Assembly: GCA_035582835.1 (NCBI GenBank)
Contig: JAYKAV010003086.1
Location: 447,022 to 511,021, forward strand
Direction of reading: 5' to 3'
Source of the DNA: Phoebastria nigripes
Taxonomy: Eukaryota > Chordata > Aves > Procellariiformes > Diomedeidae
Length of the DNA stretch: 64,000 nt
Shown here: in pieces, positions 14,301 to 27,200 of the stretch
Numbering within the stretch: position 1 is the first letter of the stretch
How the letters are laid out: each line of letters starts with the position of its first letter
The notes under the pieces: model-generated
Told to the model about the DNA's origin: nothing
Seen by the model: the letters and a program-made list of their open reading frames with translations, nothing else
The model's database searches: none
Translations under genes and position numbers: made by a program

Positions 14301-17300
14301 TCTGTTTGTGTTTGTGTGCATGCATTTTGTTTTTTGAGCCGTTACCTGCAGCTGATGAGCTCCAAAAAGAGCGAAACCAGTTAGGTCCTGCAGTACTGGC
14401 TAAAATCTTTCTTCAAGGAGCTTCTGGTGAGGAAGACTGGACAGTGTTCTCTGGTGGATAAACTTCAATTGCCTTTTTCAATTTCCGTAACACCAAAGGA
14501 TCTCTGAGACTGTTTTCTTTAAGGCATACATGGTTGTGTTGCCTGTGTCTGCCTGCCACTTTCCATTCCTTCTGCTTATAGTCTCACTGGCTTTAATCAC
14601 CAGTTTCAGCAACTTTTGGTTTTAAAAAAAGAGAAGTCTGAAAGATGAGATTAATGCACAAGTAAAATCATTATGTTTGTGTTTTATAAATTTAAATATT
14701 GCCATCTTTGTTCACTTAATATTTTATTCAGAAGTTGAAANTAGAGTATCAGACTCTGTGTGTGTACACAGTATTGCCTTTTTATCCTCATTTTCCCAGA
14801 TCTTGATGACTTAGTTCTTCCTTTAAAGAGAACATCCTTTCCTGCTCTTTTGTTTTTTGTGGGGTTTGTTTTGTTTTGTTTTTCCTTACCTATATCTCTG
14901 TTTTATCTTTTGCTTTGTTTTCTCTGTCTTTCTCTTCTGACAGTTCACTAGCAGATTCAGAAGGAAGCTTGAGTGGCCAGAAAAGCTGCTGATTCCTTAA
15001 ATATGAGTGCTACTTTACTAGAGATGGGCATTACCCCTGTGTTCTGTAATGAGGTTATGGTTAGTAATTCAAATCAGACTGACTGTCTAATGCTGTTATC
15101 AGCGTTATTTACGAGCAGGTGACTACACACTAATTTTTTTTTTTTTTTTTTAAGATTCCCTCATGTCTGTATAGCTACATTCCCCACATGTGTACCTGTA
15201 CTTTCTGGGAAACTGAACAATTACCCAGATCTACACAAAGAGCAAAGTCAGCACCCTAACTAGCACTGTATTCTGTGGTGGCTACAAGCACTACAGTTTC
15301 ATGAAATATGGTGAGTTGCTTTAACAACTCAACACAGCTGAAGTTCTTCCTGTTCCTTCCTGCAACAGCCCTTTTTCCACACGCATTCCCTCCCACTGCT
15401 AGCCATACAAATATACTTCTCCTTACCTTACTCTGCCTCTGGCATCTGGCAGGTCCTTCTAAACGGTGATGTCTAAATGATGATTCTATTCTCTTCTGTT
15501 CTATTCTATTCTAGCTTAGTATTATACCTGTTGAAATCACTGATTTAAATTCCTAGGAGATGAGAAAAAGGAGTTTTCAGCAGGGTTACTGAGAAAAATC
15601 AGGTCATGAGAAGGTGATTAGTGCCAGAGCTGGTGTAAAGGTATACACAAGACTATACAACTGGGAACAGGGAGAGAAGAGTTGAAAACAAGGTGGAAAA
15701 GAGAAGTAAGACCACCTCCTCTTAACAGAAATACAAGCATTATTACAGTGATTCAGCAGTCTGTGGAACTATAGTTTCAAAGTACAGAAAGAAGATATAT
15801 TATCTGGCTAGGGCATCCTGCCTGTATAAAATTGGTGTGTAAAATTGCTAAAAGAAGATAATTTTGTCTCAACTTGAGCCCGTCTTTAGAGGAGGAATGT
15901 TGGTAGACACCATAATCTTCTCAACATTCTTCTCTCTTTTGTGTGTAGTTATAAACTGCAATCTGAGCTAACAGGGCCAGTGACACTATTATCCCTGAAC
16001 TGCTTTTTAATAACTTTTTTGTAACATTCAACTTTTAAATAACATGACAATTTTTAGCTGAGTTTATAGCAGCATTACCTCATGATTCTAAGTACTGTTT
16101 GTGCTAACAGTATGGTCAAGTACTTAGGTATAAGCAGGACAGACAAGACTTCAGACTTTTCAGGAGCCTCTGCTGTCCCAGTGCATTAATTAATGAAGTT
16201 ACAATGTTGCTTTCTACCCGGCTGGTTAGTATGCCACGTTCCAGTGCTTGATACAGGGTGGATCTGGAGAAATCTAATTTCAGCAGCTTCTGAAGACAGT
16301 CAGTTTTGGGTCAGAGTGATGTTGTGTATGGCAATTCCTATCTGACAGTTGTTTCTTTTTTCATACATGGAAGGTCCCAAAGAAACCAGGTGGCCACATT
16401 GAAACAGTGACTTTCTGATAACCATCGTCTGGCATCCGTAGAGAAGGATGTATGGTGCTATAAAAATGACATGAGCCTTTAGGCAACAGTATAAATCTGT
16501 TCTTTACAGATGTAGGATGGTGACTCTGTCTACATGTTCTGTTTCCATGAGTTCTCTTGTCCCTCACCTGTGTTATACAGCTGAATGGGTGACAGGATTT
16601 GCTTTGTGGGTAGTAAAGAGGGAAAATCCAAAGTGAATCAGATGAAAACTTGCTTCTGGGAAGAGGAATGCTGCTGCAAATTCATTCTCAGTCTCAGAGA
16701 AATTATGCAGTATCTGTGCTCCTGGGAGAAAAGATCTAAAATTTGGTAGAGGATATTAGAAGAATGAAAATAAAATGTCTGAATTGTTTGTGAGGTTTTG
16801 GGCATTGTTTTATGTAAGGCAGACTTTGGAATTTTTGTGTGAGGTGTTCTCAATAGACCCGTGCTTTTATTCATGATCACTAAAATTATAAGTAGCTGGT
16901 GTTCGTGCAAAACTAACTTACATTTTCAAGTTAGATTTGTGTTTATTCTCTTAGGGTCATTATTTCAGTGCCACATCTGCCATGGTTTACCCATGGTTTA
17001 AATTAATTTCTGACTGTAAATAGAAGAAGATGATGCTGCTCACTACAGTATTGGGACTGTCCTCTTTAACATCTTGCATTTGACTGTTAACATATTTCAT
17101 TATCCAAAAATACATTATCCAAAAGATGATATAATTGTGAGACTGTAGAAAACAGGATTGTGGCACTATGATTTACATGGCATAAAGAGTAATTGGCAAG
17201 TAGGAACTTGTGATTTAAATTACAGCATAAAATAAAATCATTAATGGCATGATACAAACTGAAACATCAAGGCTTGAGGCTTTTCAAATCTAACTTAAAA

Positions 17301-20300
17301 TGTGAGTCTTCCATCTTTTGGTACAGTAAATAATTCTTTTGGCTCTTCAGATTTTCATCAGAACTGTCTATGCAGGNATGCTAATTCATTTGAATGTTAA
17401 TTCATGCATAGAGAGCCAGTCTGTGTTCTGAAGTGCTTACTCTTAAATGAACAACAGAAAAGAGGATGAAGATAGCTATGAAAATGAAAAACAACATTTT
17501 AGAAAGAATCATGTTTTTACTTGGGTACTTAGAAAACTTTCATGAGGAAAAAAAATTTTAAAAAAGGGAAAGTGGGATTGTAGAATTCTCCAGTTCTCTA
17601 GTGGAAGACATGCTTAATGAGTAGCACTTCAACAAAATAAGAAGCTGGGACTCTAATATTTACTGATTCTGGTGTCAGGATTTAAGATGTCTCTGAAGGT
17701 GAGTAGGTAAGAGAAAGGGTGCAGAAAGTGTGGGTTATATACTGAAGCTGTCTAGTAGAGATAAGACTACCTGTTTGTGCCACTCCTGTGAACAGAGATA
17801 TGTTCTATATTTACCTTTCCCTGTTCTGCATAACTGAACACAAGCAAGCTGCTTGAGAGGAAATCCTCAGCATTCAGATGTTGTAGTTACTGGTATTTTT
17901 ACGAGTTAGGCACTGGGAGATTTGATCACTTTGATATTTACTTTGCATTTCTCTGTAATCCTACCTAGACTGTAGGAGGAAAAATAAGGATGCTGCCAAA
18001 ACAGATTAATTGACTCAAATGATCTCTGAGAAGAAAGCAAGTAGAGAATATGAATTGAAAAACAAACTCCTGCACTCTAAACAATCTCTAAGACAAAAAG
18101 AAAAATAAAACCATCAAGATGATTCCTAACTTGTTTGTATTTTCTTCACTTTAAAAATGTAACACTTCCATCTGTTTGCAGCAGTACAAATTTTCACAAA
18201 AATACCCCAAAGATTATTGCGGATACCCACTTCTCTGCAATGCAGTAAATACTAGTAACTAACATAGATGAAGAATCTAGTGAACTACTGAGCTTAAGTT
18301 AGGTCTGCATTTTGAGGTGTCCTCTTATGTAGAGGTAGTAGCACATCTGATATTTTGCTGTACTGAAGTAAGATTTTAATCCCGCAATATGTTTGTGGAT
18401 CAGTATGTCGGTGTTTCTGTTTTCTTCTCTAGATGCTGTGTAATATACAGATTTGTTTAATGATGGGGATAGGGGAAATGAAGGAGATGAGGAACTTTAT
18501 GAAGATGGGGATTTTGTTTTGTCACTATGTTAATGTATTTGATCACTTTTTATAATCTGGTGTTCTGACAAGTGTGGAAGTCAGGTGTGGAAGGGGTTCA
18601 AATTTCTCTTCTTTTTCACAATCATATAATTTTAAAGTCTTTGATAATTGGCAACTACATTTTGGAATTTCAACCTCATGACTTCATCTTCACGGAGTTC
18701 CGGAAAGCTTACATGCGGTATCTTTTTTTAAGAAGAAATGTGCTTTTTCAGTGTGGGGAAGACTGGTTGTTTTGAGCAAGAGTTCAGTAGTCTTGAGGGA
18801 GGTGATTCTGCCCCTCTGCTCCGCTCTGGTGAGACCTGGAGTACTGCATCCAGCTCTGGAACCCTCAGCACAGGAAGGACATGGACCTGTTGGAGGCAGG
18901 TCCAGAGGAGGGCCACAAAAATGATAGAGGGATAGAACACCTCTCCTATGAAGAAAGACTGAGAGTTGGGGTGGTTCAGCCTGGAGAAGAGAAGGCTCTG
19001 GGGAGACCTTATTGCAGCCTTTCAGTACTTAAAGGGGCCTTATAAGAAAGGTGGGGACAGACTTTTTAGTAGGGCCTGTAGCAATAGGACAAGGGGTAAT
19101 GGTTTTAAACTTAAAGAGGGTAGATTCAGACTAGATATAAGGAACAAATTTTTTACAGAGTGGTGAAACACTGGAACAAGTTGCCCAGAGAGGTGGGAGA
19201 TGCCCCATCCCTGGAAACATTCAAGGTCAGGTTGGACGGGGCTCTGAGCAACCTGATCTAGTTGAAGGTGTCCCTGCTCACTGCAGGGGGCTTGGACTAG
19301 ATGACCTTTAAAGGTCCCTTCCTACCCAAACTATTCTATGATTCTATGATTGCTCTGTGGAGTCCTCTGAAACAAAACAGCAGGGTGTATGTGTTTCCCT
19401 TCTTCTGTCATTTAACATGTTGTATATCCCCCAACTGTACCTTTTAGCTGCAGTTTGAGGGAGTTGATAGCATGTTTTAGCTTTTAAGGTACATTGTTCA
19501 GTTAGTTTGAGATTTTCTGTTTGCATGTGTTCATCTGTGCAGAGTTCTTTTTTTCACATAGAATCTTTAAAATCATTGTCATTAAAAAAAACATTTTGGG
19601 ACATCCTATTATAGCATGCTGTTTCTAAGTTCATCCAGGAAAGTCTTCCTATTTACTTGTTTGAATATTTATCTATTTTATTACAAGTGCACACAGAACC
19701 CAGGTGATCCCCAATCTCTTAATTTCCTACGTTCGGTGTTTTTGTATAGTGTTCTTGTTTTAATCCAATCTAATTGGAACAAATAATAACAAAGTTAGAT
19801 TTATTAGCACATTATAAGAAATGACTGGACACTTAAATATTTATTTGAAGTTTTCTGGCTTATAACACTGTTTTTGTTTTGATTTCAGAATGCTCTCTTT
19901 AGTTGTATTAACAGAAATGAAAGTAAGTATGTAATGAATAGTTTGTCATTTTGTTTTTCTTTTATATCGTTCTATCATTTTTTCTCTAAAATGTAAGAAA
20001 TTCTGTGTGTGTATGTATACACAAATCATATGGATTCAGTTCCATAGAAGGACAAACCACATGCATAAATTTTCTTGCTCAAGTGATAAGGGGATTGGGC
20101 TGTTCATATAATTTGTATCAGTTTTTAATTTGCGTATCTGTATTTGTTTTTTCTGTCCTATTTTGATGATTGCTTAGAAGCTCATTTTTTCCTTCTGCTT
20201 TGTTCATTTGATGAGTGTTAAGGAACAAAATTAAATGCATAGATGAAATCTTGTACCATGCAAGTGTTTTGTTGCCTGATGTCTGTCTATATAAAATGAA

Positions 20301-21178
20301 ATCAGTGTCTCAGAAGTAATTCCAGTAAAAGTACTTCTCAAGAACTGTATATTTAATAACATATCAACAATGGGTGAATCACGATACCATCTGTCTATTT
20401 TTTTGAATGAGTTTTAGGATACTACTCTCATATTTATTTGTTTACTATTAATATTTGTCTAATAATTCAATTATAGGACAAGTCTGGTTACCTTAAATAA
20501 GAAAAAAATAGCTGAAGATAAAATTCAGCTGGCTTGCTGGTGTCTTGAACTTGAGTTCAGGATGGCTTTAGGGACTTTTTTCTCCAGCCAAACAAACAAA
20601 TGTAATTTGGCTAGTTACAGATATTCCCAGTCATTCTGTAGACAGAGATTATTTTAATAGAGCATAGAAGAATTTCTTCATTTTTTTCACAGTAATACCT
20701 TGAGCATCATTGTGTGTGGTACAGACATGCTCATTTCTTCATTTATCTGTGTAGGAACCCATAGATTTTCTGTTGTTTGTTTGTTTGTTTCCCCAGTGGG
20801 GTCAGTCTGTTGCAGTTATGCAGGTCATCATACAAACTGTCGGGAATATTGTCAAGCAATTTTTCGGACAGACTCTTCTCCTGGTCCTTCACAAATTAAA
20901 GCAGTTGAAAATTACTGTGCATCTATTAGCCCTCAGCTTATACACTGTGTGAATAACTATACACAGTCATATCCAATGAGAAATCCTACAGATAGTAAGT
21001 ACAAAAAATCCTTCTTTACTGAAAGTTATAAAAAATACTGAAAATGTTTGAGGATTGTATGCGCTTTTTATATAAAATGTGTTGTATAAGTCTATTGTAT
21101 GAATTGTATTAATGTATTTCTATATTATAATTGTAATTATATGAATTTATATAATGATAACGTTTGTAGGTGCATTAT

Positions 21179-21257
<79 letters not shown>

Positions 21258-24200
21258 ATTTAAAAGAAGCAATGTTATTTGAGATTATTTGTGGGGGGAA
21301 AAGCCTCCTTATAGCACTTTTGCTCTGAGGACTTTCATCTTGGTTGTTGTTGTATGCTTGATCATTAACTATTTTTAATTTTTTTAACAGGTTTGTATTG
21401 CTGTGATAGAGCAGAAGACTATGCATGTCAGACTGCTTGTAAAAGAATTCTAATGTCAATGAAAACAGAGCTTGAAATTGTTGATGGACTTATAGAAGGC
21501 TGTAAAACAATGCCTCTCCCTCAGGATCCACTTTGGCAATGTTTTCTTGAGAGTTCAAGATCTGTTCACCCAGGAGTCACTGTGCACCCTCCACCTTCAA
21601 CAGGCCTCGATGGAGCTAAGCTCCATTGCTGTTCTAAAGCAAATTCTTCCACATGTAGGTCAGTGTCTCTCTATCCTCATTTCCAATTGTGAAAATGATT
21701 CAGAAGTTGTCTCATATCAGGCCTTTGCCCGAATCCTGCTATGTACATCAAATAAAGAGTTCTGTGAATTCTTAGAAAAAATAGAGGTTTAGGTAATCAG
21801 ATGGATGTCACGTTCTGTCCAATACTTACTTTGTATCTCAAAAAATACTGTTCCATAAGAGGAATTACACTTTTCTCACTTTTAGCACTGGCTTATTATA
21901 GCAGACACACTAAGTTAATGAAACCTATACCTTACTTGTGGTCGTAATAGCCAATACTGCAACAAGATGAAGAGGCTTTAACCAGATACTAAAGAGAGCC
22001 AGGGGGACAGTGAACTGCACAAACTCTCAAGTACCTGGTTGCTGCATGTTAAAACCTTAGCAGTATTCCTTACTTGATTTTTGTCAATGAAAAATAACTT
22101 AGGTTATTTAATAATTAAATAATGGAACTATTGACATTTAAAAAAAAAAAGGTTTTCAGCAAATAGTTGCATGCTTGCAAATAACTGTAATTGCATCTTT
22201 TTTAGTTTAGAGTGGTTATTTGTCCACTTTAAAAATAGATCATTATTGCATTTTAAATGCATCAACATGTCAAAATAAGTTGCAAACACTGATTTTTGAG
22301 CTATTACTTCCTTTTATATCGAAGTTTCCAGTAACAAAACAACAGATCCTGAATGCAGCAGGATCTTATCAGGAGTTTAGTAGTAGAGCCCTGGAGTTAA
22401 CGTTATTTCTTAGAACATTGTAGCATAGGGCAGTTGATATAATATCTTTTAGTTGCTTGCTTTGACAATGAGTTCTAAAAATGGATTTTTCCTCACATTT
22501 TCAATATGCAGTAGACTTTAATAGTACAGTGAAGTTCCATACCTTCAGTTGGGATGGGAACAGTTGCAGTTTGTAGGATATTCCTGTGAACAAAGTGGCT
22601 TGGGTATTGCTGACACCAGGAAACATCTCAAACACAAGCAACAAACAGTACACCTGTTTCAAACATGAGGGCAAAAGAAGAAATATATTTTGCTTGCCAG
22701 TCATTTCTGTAGGAGGAGAAGGTGTGATTTGAAGGATGGGATTAGAAGTTGTTCATTATCTGTCAACCTAGATTTATTACAAGTAAAATTAGCTGGGATA
22801 GTTCTCACCTCAAATTCATTAGTTCAGGTTTCCAGCTATTACATTTTTATTGGATATTGCAGTTTTATATTCTGAAGTCTTTCAGTCTTACTAGCTTAAA
22901 GATTTGCTAGCATTTTTAAGCAAAACTGGAAAACTTAGAAAACAGTAAAGTGGGGTTATTTGCTTTGAGCACAACATTTGGATACTCCTGCAGACTTTGT
23001 GGCAGTAACACAATCTTCTACAGTGAGTGTAGGCTGTTGTGATCAGCAAAGAAATGGTAGGCTCTACTATATCTGAACGACTGCTGTTCTTTTAATTTTA
23101 TTTTCTTCATCTATATTTTTTTTTCAGAGAGCTCTGCACTAAACTTTATAGCACGAGCTGGGGCAATTCACAGAGCTGGCAAGAATTTGATCGCTTTTGT
23201 GAGTATAATGCAGTTGAAGTTTCCATGTTGACCTGTTTAGCAGATGTACGAGAACCTTGTCAGCTGGGCTGTAGAAATCTTACTTACTGCACTAATTTTA
23301 ATAACAGGTAGGAGAGAGACACTGAATGTTTTATAAAGGAATTCCTGTGCTTTGATTTAAAAAATAAAATAAAATGAAACGTTTTTCAGGCTTATTTTGA
23401 GATTGTATGTAGCTGTCTTTCTGCAAATATTTTTTTAGATAATTTAAAAATTAATAGTTTTTCTTTAGAATAAACTTTTGGAAATGTATTTAACAACAGA
23501 CATAACAAAACTTACAGGAATAAAAGCTAACCCATGAACTTGTAAAATGTCATCATGTATTAGCAGCATATTCCTCTGTCTTACTGTATAGACAAGTAAG
23601 CCACGATTACTGGAATGTTGTGTATTATAAAGTAAAAATTCTTGTTAAATTTACATGTTACTCTTTTTCAAAATTCCTTTTCTTTCAGAGATATTTCTGT
23701 GGGTTTATGCTCTATAGGGCAAAATGCATGATTTAAAAGTGGTGTCTGAATTAGTAATTGCAATTTATTAAATAGTTCGAGTTTCAAAAAAACATTGAAA
23801 ATTTTGTTAGCTGTTAGAGATCTCTGGCTTTTCTTTGAAATTGTATACAGTGGCATGAGTGTTACATGAGTAGTAGAATCACATATGTGATAGATGCAGC
23901 CTGGGCAAATATAAATGATAAATTGACTTGCATTAGTGATTCACCAGGAAACATTCGCACAGATATTCAGGATATCTTAAGATATTTGCTTTTAAGTCAA
24001 CTTTCTTCAGGTAAGAAAAATTTAAGTGATACTTGATCTAAGAGGTAGAGGTGAGAAAGGAGTTTCAGCCTTGAGTCTTAAAGAGCTGATTTCCCTTAAA
24101 GACAGAATTCAAACTGATTTTGATCTTGCTTAACTGTGGAAGGGATTCATTTCTTTTATACCACAAAAAGCAAGCCATATCAAGGTTGTAGAATTCATAT

Positions 24201-27200
24201 AGTGAAAGGTAAAATGTGTGGTGTTTTCTTTTTCTTGTATACGTGCCATATCTTAACTTCTTCTTTTAAGACCAACAGAACTTTTTAGGAGCTGCAATAC
24301 TCAGTCAGACCAGGGAGCCATGAATGACATGAAGCTATGGGAAAAAGGGAGTATTAAGATGCCATTTATAAATATTCCCGTGCTTGATATTAAAAAATGC
24401 CAACCAGAAATGTGGAAGGCAATTGCCTGCTCACTGCAGATTAAACCTTGTCACAGCAAATCTAGAGGAAGTATTATCTGCAAGTAAGTACTGTGGGGGA
24501 AAAAAACAGTTTAGAGGTTCTGCTAAGGATTTTAGTGAGAACTAAAAAGCTGCTGTAGGACTGTGTTTGACTTAAGTTAGGAAAACATGGCAAGGCAAAC
24601 ACAGAAAGAATATGAGCTTGTGTAGTTGCTATTGCTTGAATCTCCATCACTGTAAATGGAAGATGCTTGCCTGTTGATGAGATGGATGTATATGCTTCCA
24701 TTGTAAAGTTGATTTCTTGTTGGGTTTTTTTTGGCGCTCTGTGGTGTCTATAAAACCTTTCCTCTTTTTCGGTTTTGGGACCTACTGGTGATTTTTAAGC
24801 TGACAGAAAGGTCTGAAAAAAATGAAGTTTATTTTTTAAAAAAATAAATTTTGAAAGTACGTGATTGGGTAGAAAAGAGACCAGTTAATAGTACAGGTAG
24901 TGAGATAGAGTTCAACCCATGTTAGACATTAGTAAATCAAGGAAATGCTTGGTCTTGAAACATACATGCATATGATGCCATAGAAAACAAAGATCACCAA
25001 GCCCAAAGTAGAGGAAGAGTAGTGTAAGCAATAGTTCCTGTCTTTGTGTCACAAATTTGTTCCTCCCCCTGTATGTAAAATGTAGCATATACATATACAC
25101 ACACACACACACATATATAAAAAAACACTCTGTTGTGAGGCAGAAGGGGAAAGTTGTGGATTTGAGGAAGGGAAGAATGTGGAAAGAAATCTTTTTCATA
25201 CAAGACCTTTTTTCTTCAAGTAGTGTTCATGAAATTCTGTTTCTTTATTTATCTGAAGATCAGATTGTGTGGAAATACTGAAGAAATGTGGAGATCATAA
25301 TAAATTCCCTGAAGGCCACTCAGCTGAAAGTATTTGTGAGCTCTTATCTCCAACAGATGACTTGGAGAACTGTATCCCTTTGGATACATACCTGAGTAAG
25401 TATCAACATACCTATGCAATAAAATTAGAAACCAAGATACTTTGAATGCTTATCACTGCTTTTAATAACTTTCATTATTTCTTTTAAAGAAAGTTGTATT
25501 GAATTTGAGACATTTTATTTAACGTATTAGAGAAAATTGGATTTTTCAAATTGCCATAGCTCATTACATTTATTCCTTCTTGTATTGGGTGTATATGGCA
25601 AGGTTGTTTTGGTAGTAGTGGAGGCTGCAGGGGCTGTATGGGAAGATGTCAGGGACTGCACTGTGCCAGACACAGCCAGCTCGGCAATAGGCCCACTATA
25701 GGCCAAAGCTGAACCACTTAGCAAAGTTTGTGGTGCCTCTGTGAAAACATGTTTAAGAAAGGGCAAAAAGTGCTAGACAGGTGGAGGAGAAGGGAACAGG
25801 AAGAATGAGAAACAACAGAGGTAGCACCAAGGTCAGAGGAGCAGGAGGAGAGGAGGTGCTCCATGGCAGAGTAGATATCCACAAGGCAGCCTGTGGAGGA
25901 CCCCATGCCACAGCAGGTGGGTGTACGCTGAAAGAAGCTGCAGCCCGTGGAGAGCCCATGCTGGAGCAGAGGAAAGGTGTGACAAGGAATGAGTGGCAGA
26001 GAGAAGCTGCTGTGTACTGACCATAGTCACCATCATCCCCTTCTTCCTAATCCCCACTGCATCACTTGGGGCAGGGGCAGAGAAATCTGGAGTGAAGTAG
26101 TGAAGGTGAGCCTGGGAAAGGAGGAAGAAAGAAGTTGCTTTAATGTTTGTCTTTTTGTTCCCATTACCTGAATCTGTAATTAGATATTTATTTTAATTGG
26201 CAATAAATTTAGTTAATTTTCCCCAAGTCAAGTCAGTTTTGCCTGTGATGGTAATTCTTACGCAATCTCCCTGTCTTTATCTCAACCCATGAGCTTTTCT
26301 GTTCCTGTTCTACCTATCTTCTATCCCCATTCCGTTTGGGGTGGGGGGACTGTGTGGGAGTTTGGCTGTTAGCCAAGGCTAACCCACCACACTTCTCTTT
26401 TGGGGACTTCATATATTCAGTGCAAGTACACTAATCTGTATCATCTAATAATCTGGCTTGTTGAATTTCAATGATTTTTACCTACTTGAAAATAGACTAG
26501 TTAAACTTACTTCAAGAAAACTCTGTTCTTCAAGAAGTCATCTCCCATGCCAAAAAAGTACTATAATAATAAAACCAGTAGCACTATTTATTTACAGGAC
26601 AGAAGCTGGATCATGCTTGGGAGGACTGATCTCAAATAAATGTCACTTAAACAATAGCATGATTTAGAGCAGAACTTCTTGATGTACAAAATTACGCTTT
26701 TGCCTGGTGCATAAACTCTGTTCTTTAACTGTGCAATTAGAATAACTAAAAACCAAATTAACTCTTGGGGCAATAGAACATGAGCTTAGTAGGTATATGA
26801 AAGAATGAAGTTTTTGTGATTCTGTTTTCTTCTATCATGTCTTATCCCTCAGTGTGGAACACAATTGTATTAGTAAAATTTCATCTTGGTTCTAGATTTC
26901 ATTTAAATGCATCTTTTTACATTATTTTCCAAATCTGCTCTACCCTATTACTACTTCCTATTGCATATTTATCTCTGTAGGATTTAGACCTTTTTAGCTT
27001 TATAGGATTTATACCTTTTAGACCTTCTTCCAAATTAAATTTTGATATTTCTTTCTCAGAATCCCAGGAACTTTGAAAATAGCAAAATTTTGGTTAGCAA
27101 CTGAAAGCATGCCTCAACAAATAAATTGTTCCCAGAGAGACAATGTATTGAAACTTTGGGTGGTTCTTTCCATTTAGCTGCTGCTTTTCCACGTTGTCTT

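Noticed and set aside
20700..21041. Reading the 113-codon frame around RECK exon 8 as a complete small gene
   Set aside because: The flanks are intronic; the coding part is bounded by consensus splice sites and continues in the RECK frame on both sides.
21547..21792. 81-codon plus-strand frame overlapping exon 9
   Set aside because: It is a shadow of exon 9 in another frame running into the intron.
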